The notes beneath the pieces are model-generated. The model was not told the DNA's origin, did no database searches, and was given only the letters and a program-made list of their open reading frames with translations. A stretch of DNA of 64,000 bases from Pseudo-nitzschia pungens (taxonomy: Eukaryota > Bacillariophyta > Bacillariophyceae > Bacillariales > Bacillariaceae): positions 7,440,001 to 7,504,000 of the forward strand of contig CM074759.1 in assembly GCA_037355855.1 (NCBI GenBank), given 5' to 3'. The translations under genes were made by a program, and so were the position numbers. Positions 11,201 to 20,046 of the stretch are shown piece after piece. Each line of letters begins with the position of its first letter. Positions within the stretch are counted from its first letter, which is position 1.

Positions 11201-14060
11201 CATTGCTGACATGCCTGGTGACTTCTCAGTTGCTGACAAGAATGGCAATCGAGCTACCCTGGATCGTTTTGAAGTTGACCATGCTGACAAGACTCTTGGG
11301 GTTTTTATCTCCATGGATGGCAATGAGGAAGCACAGATTGCTCACATGAAGTCCCAGTCTCAGTCTTTTGGCTCTCAGCTCAAGGCTTCCAAGTGTGAGA
11401 AGAGGGCATCCCTCTACACATTCAAGTATTCTTTCATGAAGTCTGTTGAATACCCCATGCCTGTCACGCAACTTGATGAGGCCACCTGGACTAAGATAAT
11501 TCACCCAGCACTTGTTCCTGTGCTGAATAAAGCAGGGATGTCACGGACATTTCCCAGACATGTATTCTATGGTCCTTCCCTCTATCAAGGCTTTGGTTTC
11601 GTTCATCCCTACCTCCTCCAAGAGTTCAGTCATATTGCCACTCTCTTTCAGGAATCTGTCAGGTCCTCCCAAACTGGTCGGATTCTCAGGCTAACTGCTG
11701 AGTCTCTACGGCTCGAACTTGGCATTCCTCTCCATCTTGGTGTCACCCCATATCATCCTTTTGCTTCCTACGTCACTCCTTGCTGGTACAAACATGTGTG
11801 GAAGTTTTTCTCTGTTCACCCTGTGAGCTTGTTTGAAGACTTCCCAGATCTTCCCCTGCTACGTTCCAATGACTGTTATCTCATGCAAGCCTTTGTCAAC
11901 GCTGGCTTCAGAGGTGCTGACTTGTCCCTCTTGAATCACATGCGCATGTCACTCAAGGCTATCTCCCTTGCTGACATTTGTACTCCAGATGGGAAAAGAC
12001 TCTCTCCCATGGCCTTCCAGCTGACATCCTCCAATCACTTGAGGGATCATCTTGACTGGCCTAGATGTCCTCCATCTTGGCCTCCAGCAGCACAGCGCTT
12101 ATGGACTAAGGCTCTTCAGACCTGTTTTCTTCCCCCCTGTCCACCCCCTGCAGCCAGGGCACTGGCTCCTTCTTTTCATCTTGGGCATTGGCTCTCTCCC
12201 CAGACAGCTTCTCTTTGGCCTTGGTTTTTGTCTCCATCCACCAACAGAATATTCTTCAAAACTTCTACTGGCTGGATTGTGAGCACCTCCCAGGGCAGGG
12301 GCAGATACAGGGTCACTTCTGAACTCATTCCTGACAAACCAGCCTGTGCTGATGTACTCGTCTGCCCTGTTATTTGTGGACAAGTTGTACGCGTTGTTGG
12401 GTCCTCTGCTTTTGTTTCTGAGCCTCCTGACATGGATCCTCTGGTGTACAATCCATTTGATTCTCTTCCAGACTCCCCAGTAGATGCCTTTGATGCACTC
12501 TGTGAGTCTCCAAGAGTACTTCTCCACAAATATTCCCTACCACAGGCTGGCTGTCAGCACCTTGTTGATGCTATTGAGATTGGTACTGCCAGTGCTGTAT
12601 GTGATGGTTCATTTGATCCGGACCTTCTCAGAGGAACTTCTGCTTTCATTCTATCACCCAATACCTCCACCAAGAATGCTTCATTGTTCCTCACTGGCTG
12701 TAATTTTGTCAGTGGATCCCCTGAGGACCAATCATCCTATAGGAGTGAGCTGGCAGGCATCCTTGGGGTTCTCACCTGTTGCACTGCTCTGGTGAGTCTT
12801 TTTGATATTGCTTCTGGCTCCATCACCATTGCTCTGGATGGTGACACAGCTCTCAAACAGGCTCAAGGATCATGGCCATTGGTTATTTCCCAGAAGTCTT
12901 TTGATTATGTTTATGTCATCAGAAACATGATTTCTGCCCTGCCAATCTCTGTGCACTTTCAGTGGGTTCAGGGCCATCAAGCTGGAATCTTTCTTGATTG
13001 GTGGGCCCTTCGCAATCATCAGGTTGACAGCATGGCAAAGGCCTTTCTCTCTGTCCATAGAGCTTCTGCCCATCACTATCCCAGACTTGTGTTTGAGCCT
13101 TGGGCATTTTCTCTCAATGGATGCAAGTGTTCAAGGTTTGATCAGAATGCTTTGCATGTTGCTATTTCTGGTCCTCCTCTTCTTAAATATTGGCAGACCC
13201 ACCATGACATCCCCATTCCACAACCTGTTCTGAGTTCCATCCATTGGTGTGCCCATCTGTCTGCCTTCAAGCGTCTACCTCCTGGCATGCAAAGGTGGTT
13301 TGTCAAGTTTGCTTCTGGATGCATTGGTGTTGGCAACCAACTACTTCACTACCAGTATCAGGATCACTCCAGGTGTCCCTTGTGTGATGCAGACAACGAG
13401 AAGGTTTCTCATGTGCTCTCCTGCAAGGATACTGGGGCTGTCACGCATAGTGTGTCTGCCTTCACGGGACCACTGCAGAAGAGGCTTGAAGCTGAACAAA
13501 CTGCTCCATCATTGGCTGTTGCCATTGTGGATCTCCTCACCAGAGTTCGGAAGGGCCAGAGAATTTATCCATCATCCTACTCACTTGCAATTGCTTCTGC
13601 TGTCAGGGCACAGAGGACTATTGGTTGGCACAACTGGCTTCTTGGTAGGTGGTCTCCTCGCTGGTATCAAATTCAGGCTGACTACTACTCCCACATTGGA
13701 AGCAAGCGCTCTCCCAAACGTTGGGCTACAGCTATCATCCATCAGTTCTTTCTTACCTCCTGGGATCTTTGGACTTATAGGAATGAACGACTCCATGGTC
13801 CTGGGGGTACCCTTGATGCTGAACAACACCAATCTCTTGATGCTTCCATCTCCTCTGAATTGGCCATTGGTGCAGCTGGTGCACTTCCCCAGTCACACTC
13901 CCTTTTACAAACCCCTTTCCAAGTCCTACAAGGTTACACCCTGACTGCCAAGAGGCAGTGGCTTGCAACCATTCACCTTGCCAGGAAGCAGTATGCAGCG
14001 CCTGTCCAACCTGAGCAGCCATACCAACGAGAGGCTGCTCTCCTCAGTGTGACATGCTAG
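8163..14060 (+). CDS. LINE ORF2 polyprotein: endonuclease, reverse transcriptase, RNase H (3' end cut by gypsy LTR)
   Basis: About 1965 residues from ATG 8163. An apurinic-type endonuclease (EEP fold) spans about residues 92-360, with FQNIGPQRR at the start, GIDQNADV in the middle and the catalytic SDHRMLW at the end. The reverse transcriptase follows, with the fingers motif around NDAKGCYDR and the catalytic FVDD near residue 947. An RNase H domain begins near residue 1480 (VCDGSFDPD, SYRSELAG, ALDGDTALK, NHQVDSMAK). A zinc finger of CPLCDADNEKVSHVLSC type lies near residue 1738. Domain order APE-RT-RNase H fits the I-like group of LINEs; the clade is not settled. The gypsy LTR begins at 14048, so the stop at 14058 lies in the LTR. 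Without the insertion the frame would continue only to a stop at 19743-19745, about nine residues, so nearly the whole protein is intact. Confidence 0.93.
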   Translation: MPMSPPNQLRQLFLPCDRLGFLLIMVSSSGMRCDGMPSNPNPINASPVSPFSPSASSPVSHFVQLTLHGDSLAAKDSDSFGHSFPQAPSSNSTIITFQNIGPQRRAAFMSMSKHNARQFVKSNASVALFAEHCLNESKLLPCDLFNRRMKNVCPSSFSYLANNKHEASGCSWLQPGGTGFSIDQLFSSHKIAHGADPSGLGRWSFVKFQGRDGYNVTMFSAYCPVENDRDLGSVWNQQCRYFQAAENLFSPNPCILFHRDLTAALQVCLGAGDQVIVGIDQNADVRTDGLSFELKALGFREAILTLHSMSSPPATHNRNTTRTPIDAIWVSENVDVLRAGYCPFGGVYGMESDHRMLWIEVCNCSLMGKHLPPPVSFSHSKLQSSHPHLRHRYFKRVRHSFLQAGVFSLQAKLEHLLAQFQSGDISVRTDLITTYEVLHETSTSLRLSVEQNLCHTRAGLVPWSPKLQVYRDTIDFWRRVVKLRQGVSTSHTVLKRLACKLSLYKGEHSDLSSALLHLKQAYKQYRAVKKLAPSWRDSFNQGLVDALLAEGKPHNQTASQIRARMRRERLQRELGLAARSIRGRVNKSAVLRAIAVGHDGVEQVLESQSTMVPAMAESNVRRQQQCIGTPSMTPSFIQDFGYLGTAQAATHVLDGTYNPPPATDKYLSEFLSCLKVPDSILSLPPFDYSVCPADNAAAWKRQRERTASEPSCLGFAHHKAFAMDPQLNKFDTLLRSVPLIVGFSPSAWQVITDVEIFKKPGEYRVDKMRLIQLMSPEFQINNKMIGRRILAHAERANAVAADQHGSRKHHKAINTCLNKKLICDVLRQKRRSGAVAMNDAKGCYDRISHPIAGLTLQSFGVPAHVCEVLLSTLQLAKHHIKTGFGRSGPVYGDEPVPLSGCGQGNGIGPTLWALVSTIVFRMMQQAGHGVHLLTSLSLQLVSLVGFAFVDDTDLFCAGSDSSTSGEELAVDFQEALDRWAGGIIATGGAIEPAKSFCYLIDFKWNGSGWDYRSIADMPGDFSVADKNGNRATLDRFEVDHADKTLGVFISMDGNEEAQIAHMKSQSQSFGSQLKASKCEKRASLYTFKYSFMKSVEYPMPVTQLDEATWTKIIHPALVPVLNKAGMSRTFPRHVFYGPSLYQGFGFVHPYLLQEFSHIATLFQESVRSSQTGRILRLTAESLRLELGIPLHLGVTPYHPFASYVTPCWYKHVWKFFSVHPVSLFEDFPDLPLLRSNDCYLMQAFVNAGFRGADLSLLNHMRMSLKAISLADICTPDGKRLSPMAFQLTSSNHLRDHLDWPRCPPSWPPAAQRLWTKALQTCFLPPCPPPAARALAPSFHLGHWLSPQTASLWPWFLSPSTNRIFFKTSTGWIVSTSQGRGRYRVTSELIPDKPACADVLVCPVICGQVVRVVGSSAFVSEPPDMDPLVYNPFDSLPDSPVDAFDALCESPRVLLHKYSLPQAGCQHLVDAIEIGTASAVCDGSFDPDLLRGTSAFILSPNTSTKNASLFLTGCNFVSGSPEDQSSYRSELAGILGVLTCCTALVSLFDIASGSITIALDGDTALKQAQGSWPLVISQKSFDYVYVIRNMISALPISVHFQWVQGHQAGIFLDWWALRNHQVDSMAKAFLSVHRASAHHYPRLVFEPWAFSLNGCKCSRFDQNALHVAISGPPLLKYWQTHHDIPIPQPVLSSIHWCAHLSAFKRLPPGMQRWFVKFASGCIGVGNQLLHYQYQDHSRCPLCDADNEKVSHVLSCKDTGAVTHSVSAFTGPLQKRLEAEQTAPSLAVAIVDLLTRVRKGQRIYPSSYSLAIASAVRAQRTIGWHNWLLGRWSPRWYQIQADYYSHIGSKRSPKRWATAIIHQFFLTSWDLWTYRNERLHGPGGTLDAEQHQSLDASISSELAIGAAGALPQSHSLLQTPFQVLQGYTLTAKRQWLATIHLARKQYAAPVQPEQPYQREAALLSVTC
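14043..14047 (+). repeat. Target-site duplication CTCAG (left) of the gypsy element
   Basis: CTCAG immediately precedes the left LTR and recurs at 19713-19717 directly after the right LTR. A 5-bp duplication is typical of Ty3/gypsy integrases and fixes the element borders exactly. Confidence 0.95.
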
Positions 14061-14309
14061 CGTAGCGAGCATGAATCACGATTAAATAATTAACCGAATC
14101 CCACATACGAGCTGACCGGTGTTTGAATACAAATATTCAAACTGTACGCCGGACGCTCCAGCAATGCATGTGTGTCGTTATTCAAAATACGAGCACGGCG
14201 CGCGTTTGTATATTCAAACGTTCACATGAAAATCGTAACGCTCGCTTAAGAGTTGAAACTCTAGTCACAATTTTATACTACTCCAATTTTTCTACCTTAG
14301 AGTGTAACA
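14048..14309 (+). repeat. Gypsy left LTR
   Basis: 262 bp, TG...CA ends, identical to the right copy. Internal features include the imperfect inverted repeat TTTGAATACAAATATTCAAA near the middle. The internal sequence after it begins CAGTAATTACTGTTTATC. This does not begin TGG, so I cannot assign a tRNA primer. Confidence 0.95.
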
Positions 14310-14446
14310 CAGTAATTACTGTTTATCTTCAACGTAGGAAAACAGTAGAACTCAGTACTGAACCAAAAACAATCGAATAAACATACCTTATCCTCAACAA
14401 CAGAGGAACCTTTATCCCCAGCAAGCTCTTCTCCTCCAACACAACC

Positions 14447-15493
14447 ATGGCAGGTATCTACAGAGATCCCCCGATCACTTACAAGAGCTCCTTCGATCGA
14501 ACCAAGCCCAAGCTCTTCACTCTGTACAACGTCGATGAGGAACGAACCGACAGCATGAAAGTCCCCCTGTTTACAGAGACAGGAGGTCTGGAAGAACTGC
14601 TCTTTGTGGAGGAGTCCTTCCGGAATGCGGCCATCTACCTACGACTACCCGTCCACATCTACCTCACCCACTTCGGACGCTGTCTCACCACAGACGCCCA
14701 GAGCAAGTGGAATGACTTAATCAAGGACCCACTGGATCCCGAAGAGTTCCAATACTCCCAAGAAGAGATCGGAGGATATGAACAAGCCTTCATTGACTTC
14801 ACCCAGCTCTACTGCAACGCCAAGGACGCCAGGGACATCATGCACACCTACCTTCGAAGCCAGGACTGTCGAAAGACGCCCGCAGTCACCTGCAAAGAAC
14901 ACTCGGATCGAATCCTTATCCTCATGAAATACACTCAGAAACTAGAAGGAAGCAGCGCACCCCTTTCCAGAGTGGAGAAACTTACAATCCTCCTTCATTC
15001 ATTTCCCTCTACATGGATTGAAAGCTATGGCATGATGCACAGTGGCATCCAAGAAGACACGACGGTCCGACACATTGTGGATTATATGAGCTGTCACGAG
15101 CGGCAAGCCAACAAGAAGAGCAACAAGAATAACAACAAACAACAAAAGCGCTCGAACAACAACAACAACAACAGCAACGCCCGAAAGCGCAACTATAATT
15201 CCAACCACAAAGGAAACCAGAATAAAAAGAAATCCAATCCCTGTCGAATCCCAGGCCATAATCATGACTGGTCTGAGTGTCCGAAGAATCGCTTCTCCAA
15301 GAATTACAAGAAAGGCTCAGGCTCCAGCAATACTCAACCGGAGACCTTCCACGCCAATACGACAGCTTTGATGATAGCAGGAAGCAACGAGACCTTCCAA
15401 GCCCACATGAACGCAGCGCGCGAGGCGTACCACGCTAACCATGGTGGAAGAACTGAAAGGAGCATCGATGGGGAACTTGTGTGGCTCCCCTGA
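14447..15493 (+). CDS. Gypsy Gag
   Basis: 348 residues from ATG 14447 (context AACCATGG). Gag forms the virus-like particle and packages RNA. The N-terminal two thirds resemble a retrotransposon capsid region (IYLRLPVHIYLTHFG, KWNDLIKDP). The region after about residue 220 is very basic and Asn-rich (RQANKKSNKNNNKQQKRSN). Near residue 265 is a zinc-knuckle variant, CRIPGHNHDWSECPKNR. The stop is UGA at 15491-15493; the same frame continues open through it into pol. A hairpin (arms GGAGGC at 15500-15505 and GCCTCC at 15511-15516) starts 6 nt after the UGA. Confidence 0.93.
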   Translation: MAGIYRDPPITYKSSFDRTKPKLFTLYNVDEERTDSMKVPLFTETGGLEELLFVEESFRNAAIYLRLPVHIYLTHFGRCLTTDAQSKWNDLIKDPLDPEEFQYSQEEIGGYEQAFIDFTQLYCNAKDARDIMHTYLRSQDCRKTPAVTCKEHSDRILILMKYTQKLEGSSAPLSRVEKLTILLHSFPSTWIESYGMMHSGIQEDTTVRHIVDYMSCHERQANKKSNKNNNKQQKRSNNNNNNSNARKRNYNSNHKGNQNKKKSNPCRIPGHNHDWSECPKNRFSKNYKKGSGSSNTQPETFHANTTALMIAGSNETFQAHMNAAREAYHANHGGRTERSIDGELVWLP

Positions 15494-15516
15494 GTCTCCG
15501 GAGGCTCCAGGCCTCC
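15491..15516 (+). promoter_or_regulatory. Candidate stop-readthrough signal between gypsy gag and pol
   Basis: UGA at 15491 is followed by the 6-nt spacer GTCTCC and then a hairpin with perfect 6-bp arms GGAGGC and GCCTCC and a 5-nt loop TCCAG. A stop codon, short spacer and stable downstream structure is the layout known from retroviral gag-pol readthrough. Function here is inferred. Confidence 0.6.
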
Positions 15517-18500
15517 AAAACAGAAGCCCCCGGCTTCATTAAAACCAGCAATCACCTTGCCTCCAGCTCCCCTGGAACTGGATGCCAGTACAGCCCTGCT
15601 GTCTGGGATGACGCATGGAGGAGATCTCCCAGATAAAGAGGGGAAGGAACCTACAGGATGGAGTATTCCTGTTGAGCGCTCAGCAACAAAGCCTGCCACA
15701 GCAGCAGCAAAAACGATTGTTCGGAACATCCTACAGGATATATCGAACGTGGATCCGAATCGATCCAAGGGTACAGACGCATCAACATCGATCAACACGA
15801 TCAATCCAACTAAGACAGCAGCAATAAATGGACCAACCTTGTCCCTGGCAAGAAATTGGTCCACCGGTACAGCAAAAAATCTCTATTGCAATCCCGGAAA
15901 ATCCAGAGACTACACCAAAGGAGGTGCGCTGGAGCAAAATTATTTAAAGCTGCTGTCGACTGCTGGAAATACAACCAAAAATACAGCAGAACAGGCACCG
16001 AATAAGAGCAACGTGGCTCCTATTCCGAATACGAGCAACGTGGCTCCTATTCTTCTAACCAATATACAGTACATACAAGGCATACCCCTCAAAACAAGAC
16101 CACTACTAGCACTGCTAGATAGTGGATCCTCCGGAACTCTAATCAACAAGAGAGCACTACCATTTGGCACAATGCCACTACGAAGCAAGCATCAAGTCCT
16201 AACTACTACAGCCAATGGCAGCTTCGATACTACAGAATACATCGTCATGAAGAACATCAAACTACAAGAGTTTGGCAACTACACTATTGACCGACATGAG
16301 GCAAGGCTCTTCCATTCCCCTGGCTGCAGATATGATATTATACTAGGCAGAGACTTCCTCCACCTGGCACAGATCAATCTCCTATTCAAAGAAGGCGCAG
16401 TACAATGGATGGATAGAACCATTCCTATGAAGGACACGTCCTTATATCATGAGACCGACTACACCATGCTCATGGAAGAACTCGAAGATGCTGAACTCTT
16501 TGCAGATGATCCCTCCTTTGCCAATCCATACAAGTCCAAGGTGATCTTAGACAGAGCCTACCAAGAAACAGATCCATCTACAGTCGCACGACAACAGTCC
16601 CACATGTCCTCAGCAGAGCAACAACAGTTCCAAGCAGTACTAAACAAGTATCCAAACGTCTTCAATGGAGAACTCGGCAAGTACCCTCACAAGCAGATCT
16701 CTCTCAGACTGAAGCCCGGATCCAAGCCTATCCACAAGAAGCCTTATCCAGTTGCATACAAGAGAGAAGACCTATTCAAAAGGGAGCTCCAGAATCTTTG
16801 TAATGATGGAGTACTCAAAAGATGCACCGGACCGGCTGAATGGGCATTCCCAACCTTCATAGTACCAAAGAAAGACAATAGGGTCCGATGGGTATCAGAC
16901 TTTAGAGAACTGAATGAACTCCTTGAGAGAAGGCCATATCCCATACCAAGGATACAAGATATCATGAACAAGCGAGGCAAGTACACGCACTTCACCAAGA
17001 TTGACTTGTCCATGCAATACTATTGCTTTGAACTGGATGATGCAAGCAAGAAACTCTGCACAATAGTGACACCATATGGTTGCTATGAATACCAAAGACT
17101 ACCAATGGGAGTTAAAGTCTCCCCGGATGTGGCGCAGCAGCTCATGGAAGACATCCTACAAGACACTGACTGCACTGTTTATATTGATGATATTGGCGTC
17201 TGGACCAATGGATCCTTTGACCTCCACATGAAGACCATCGACAAGATCCTAGACCGGCTTAACCAGAATGGGCTCAAGTGCAACCCACTCAAGTGTGATT
17301 GGGCTGTACAAGAGACGGATTTCCTAGGCTATTGGATGACTCCCACAGCAGTTAAGCCATGGAGGAAGAAGATAGAAGCCATCCTCCACATGGACCGGCC
17401 AAGAACTGTGACTCAAGTCAAGTCCTTCCTCGGCGCAGTAGGTTACTACAGGGATATGTGGCCTCGCAGATCACATGTCTTAGCTCCTCTATTTGATATC
17501 ACCGGAACCCCCAAGCAAAAGACTCCTCAAGCAGCTACCATCAAAGGCAAGCAACGCAAAGCGCCTTCAGCTTTCACTTGGGGACCTGCTCAAGATAAAG
17601 CCTTTCAAGAGATGAAAGCCATGGTGGCAGCAGATGCGCTGAACACCTATCCAGACCTTAACAAGCCCTTTGAACTGTATACTGATGCCTCCGACCTACA
17701 ACTAGGTGCTGCCATCCTACAAGATGGCAAGCCCATTGCATACTGGTCCAAGAAACTATCTGATGCCCAGAAGAACTATACTACCACGGAGAAAGAACTC
17801 CTAGCAATTGTACTCTGTTGCAAAGAGTACCGAAAGCTGCTACTTGGCGGTGTTATCAATGTATACACTGACCATAAGAATCTTACCTTCCGAACACTAT
17901 CAGTCCAACGAGTCCTCCGGTGGAGACTATTCCTTGAAGAATTCGGTGTCAACCTCACCTATATTGAAGGCAAGAAGAATGTTCTTGCTGATGCCTTCTC
18001 CAGACTTCCCCGGATGGATCCACCTACTGTGGGGAAGAAAGAAGCCCTTGGTAAGGGTACTCTTATTGATTTTTTGAAACTTGAAGTCCCCAAGCAAGAT
18101 GAAGAACTGTTCTTAGCAGAGTTCCCAAATCTATTCCAGCACTTATGCAATGACGCAGACCAGGAGTTATACTCTTGTTTGCTGAACAATGAGTGTCTAG
18201 TCAACCTACCAAATACCCAAGACTTGGAATGTCCGGTTAACTACAACAAGATATACCTCCATCAGCAAAAGGACCCGACTGTCAAGTTCAAGATCCAATC
18301 CAAAGCATTCTTCTACCAAGAATTGCAAGGCAATAACATCCTTTGCTATGCCAACCAATCCAATCCAGATAATTGGAGAATTTACATACCAAGCTCTCTT
18401 ACGAATGATACCATCAAGTGGTACCATCTCCTGTTGGGTCATTGTGGATCCACCAGATTATATAAGACTATCTCAGCTCGCTTCTACGCCGACAACCTGT

Positions 18501-19426
18501 CCAACTTATGCAAGTCCTACATTTGCCCTGATAATTGCATCCAATACAAGAGCAGACAAGCCAAATATGGGAAGCTTCCTCCCAAAGAAGCCCCGGTATC
18601 GCCCTTCGATGAAGTCCACGTCGATCTTATAGGCCCTTGGAAGATTACAGCTCAAAACAAGACCTACAACTTCAAGGCTCTCACATGTATTGATCCAGTT
18701 ACCAACCTTCTTGAAATCATCCGGATCAGAGACAAATCTTCTCAGCATGTCTCCGATCAGTTCAAGAACTGCTGGCTCTCAAGATATCCTAGACCAAACA
18801 GATGTATTCATGACAATGGTGGCGAGTTCTTAGGGGCTGAATTCCAACTCACTCTACAGCAGTATGGAGTCCAATCAGTCCCCACAACAGTTAAGAATCC
18901 ACAAGCTAATGCCATCTGTGAGCGCGTCCATCACACAGTCGCCGATATCCTACGCGTTCTAGTACATGTTAATCCTCCACAAGCCAACGCCAGAGCCACT
19001 CAACTCATGGATAATGCCCTAGCAACATGCATGCATGCCTCTCGATGTGCAGTCAGCACCTCCTTACAAGCCTCTCCAGGATCCCTGGTCTTCAACAGGG
19101 ACATGATGATAGATCTGCCACTAACCTCCAATCTATTAGCTCTCAAGCAGCTACGACAACAAGGAATCAACAGAGCTCTGCTTCGGGACAACGCAAAGCG
19201 AATAGAACATATCTTTCGAATCAACGACAAGGTATGGCTGCAGGAGCCAGACCCAGACAAACTACAGCCTAGAAGAACAGGCCCCTTCAGTATCATACAA
19301 GTGAATGACAATGGTACAGTTAAACTGCAGAAAGCCCCTTCAGTAGCAGAAACAGTGAACATCCGGAAGCTAACCCCTTATAAGGAACCGGAGTCGGAGT
19401 CGACAGCTATTCACTGGGCATCGTAA
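15494..19426 (+). CDS. Gypsy Pol: protease, RT, RNase H, integrase
   Basis: The frame is open from directly after the gag UGA to 19426, about 1310 residues, without an ATG in its first stretch, so it is probably made as a Gag-Pol fusion. Positions counted from 15557: aspartic protease LLDSGSSGTLIN near 188; reverse transcriptase with SDFRELNE, DLSMQYYCF and catalytic YIDD near 541; RNase H with YTDASDLQLGA near 707 and a TDHKNLTF motif; integrase with a zinc-binding region after 960 and catalytic D, D, E at HVDLIGPW (1020), HDNGGEF (1084) and CERVHHT (1121). RT-RNase H before integrase is the gypsy order. No frame breaks. Confidence 0.95.
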   Translation, partial: VSGGSRPPKQKPPASLKPAITLPPAPLELDASTALLSGMTHGGDLPDKEGKEPTGWSIPVERSATKPATAAAKTIVRNILQDISNVDPNRSKGTDASTSINTINPTKTAAINGPTLSLARNWSTGTAKNLYCNPGKSRDYTKGGALEQNYLKLLSTAGNTTKNTAEQAPNKSNVAPIPNTSNVAPILLTNIQYIQGIPLKTRPLLALLDSGSSGTLINKRALPFGTMPLRSKHQVLTTTANGSFDTTEYIVMKNIKLQEFGNYTIDRHEARLFHSPGCRYDIILGRDFLHLAQINLLFKEGAVQWMDRTIPMKDTSLYHETDYTMLMEELEDAELFADDPSFANPYKSKVILDRAYQETDPSTVARQQSHMSSAEQQQFQAVLNKYPNVFNGELGKYPHKQISLRLKPGSKPIHKKPYPVAYKREDLFKRELQNLCNDGVLKRCTGPAEWAFPTFIVPKKDNRVRWVSDFRELNELLERRPYPIPRIQDIMNKRGKYTHFTKIDLSMQYYCFELDDASKKLCTIVTPYGCYEYQRLPMGVKVSPDVAQQLMEDILQDTDCTVYIDDIGVWTNGSFDLHMKTIDKILDRLNQNGLKCNPLKCDWAVQETDFLGYWMTPTAVKPWRKKIEAILHMDRPRTVTQVKSFLGAVGYYRDMWPRRSHVLAPLFDITGTPKQKTPQAATIKGKQRKAPSAFTWGPAQDKAFQEMKAMVAADALNTYPDLNKPFELYTDASDLQLGAAILQDGKPIAYWSKKLSDAQKNYTTTEKELLAIVLCCKEYRKLLLGGVINVYTDHKNLTFRTLSVQRVLRWRLFLEEFGVNLTYIEGKKNVLADAFSRLPRMDPPTVGKKEALGKGTLIDFLKLEVPKQDEELFLAEFPNLFQHLCNDADQELYSCLLNNECLVNLPNTQDLECPVNYNKIYLHQQKDPTVKFKIQSKAFFYQELQGNNILCYANQSNPDNWRIYIPSSLTNDTIKWYHLLLGHCGSTRLYKTISARFYADNLSNLCKSYICPDNCIQYKSRQAKYGKLPPKEAPVSPFDEVHVDLIGPWKITAQNKTYNFKALTCIDPVTNLLEIIRIRDKSSQHVSDQFKNCWLSRYPRPNRCIHDNGGEFLGAEFQLTLQQYGVQSVPTTVKNPQANAICERVHHTVADILRVLVHVNPPQANARATQLMDNALATCMHASRCAVSTSLQASPGSLVFNRDMMIDLPLTSNLLALKQLRQQGINRALLRDNAKRIEHIFRINDKVWLQEPDPDKLQPRRTGPFSIIQVNDNGTVKLQKAPSVAETVNIRKLTPYKEPESESTAIHWAS

Positions 19427-19450
19427 GATTCGTCTAATCATGAGGCACTA

Positions 19451-19712
19451 TGTGACATGCTAGCGTAGCGAGCATGAATCACGATTAAATAATTAACCGA
19501 ATCCCACATACGAGCTGACCGGTGTTTGAATACAAATATTCAAACTGTACGCCGGACGCTCCAGCAATGCATGTGTGTCGTTATTCAAAATACGAGCACG
19601 GCGCGCGTTTGTATATTCAAACGTTCACATGAAAATCGTAACGCTCGCTTAAGAGTTGAAACTCTAGTCACAATTTTATACTACTCCAATTTTTCTACCT
19701 TAGAGTGTAACA
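19451..19712 (+). repeat. Gypsy right LTR
   Basis: 262 bp, identical to 14048-14309. Directly followed by the second CTCAG. The bases before it (GAGGCACTA) are only weakly polypurine, so the plus-strand primer is not obvious. Confidence 0.95.
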
Positions 19713-20046
19713 CTCAGAGCCTGGCTTACTGGACCTCAGGGTTGATTACACTTTGTACTTTGGTTTTGTCTTATGTTCCTGCTTGTCATCCTGTCATTTA
19801 CCTTTTGATACTGGATCTTATCCCACTATCTTCATTCCCATCTCACTTTCTCTCAAGTCCCTATTTTGTGGGACTTGCTTGTCTTTTTCCCTGCTTGATG
19901 TTCAAGGTTTGTTTGAAAATTTGTCGTTCTGCCACTTGGGGTCCTGACTCTCTGATGGAGGCGACGTTAAAGTCTGGTTACAGACTGAGTAATTTAGTTT
20001 CACCTTTGGTGATTAAAGTTATTTAAATTCGTATATTATTATTATT
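19713..20046 (+). other. LINE ORF2 tail, 3' UTR and tail
   Basis: After the second CTCAG the interrupted ORF2 frame ends at the TGA 19743-19745, followed by about 300 bp of UTR. Near the end are two adjacent hairpins: AGTCTG-GTTA-CAGACT at 19971-19986 and arms TCACC/GGTGA at 20000-20012. Both are kept in the ORF-less relative at 37165-37206 (minus strand). The element ends in repeated TAT/ATT units. Such 3' structures are where LINE reverse transcriptases recognise their RNA. Confidence 0.85.

Larger units (their letters stand above)
14048..19712 (+). mobile_element. Ty3/gypsy LTR retrotransposon, complete (5665 bp)
   Basis: Two 262-bp LTRs (14048-14309 and 19451-19712) start TGTGACATGC and end AGTGTAACA, and are identical base for base by eye. 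They enclose gag and a gypsy-order pol (protease, RT, RNase H, integrase). The flanking 5-bp duplication CTCAG is perfect. Identical LTRs mean the insertion is very recent. It sits in the last codons of the LINE ORF2. Gag and pol are in one frame separated by a single UGA. No envelope-like frame or chromodomain was seen. Confidence 0.96.
2281..20046 (+). mobile_element. Large non-LTR retrotransposon (LINE), interrupted by a nested gypsy element
   Basis: This is a full-length LINE: a 3.0-kb leader, ORF1 (5285), overlapping ORF2 (8163) with endonuclease, reverse transcriptase and RNase H, and a short 3' UTR ending in a TATTATTATTATTA tail at about 20033-20046. It is flanked by an 18-bp target duplication (2263-2280 and 20046-20063; the shared T may belong to the tail). 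A 5.67-kb gypsy element plus 5-bp duplication lies at 14048-19717, so the LINE's own length is about 12.1 kb, long for a LINE. The 5' terminus CAATTTTGCGACGCGCG is shared by the ORF-less element at 37132-39032, which supports it being the true end. It is inserted opposite in orientation to the DUF4116 gene. Confidence 0.9.

Noticed and set aside
14048..14309. LTR-encoded peptide of about 62 residues present in both gypsy LTRs
   Set aside because: Identity follows from LTR identity; it has no start context or motif.
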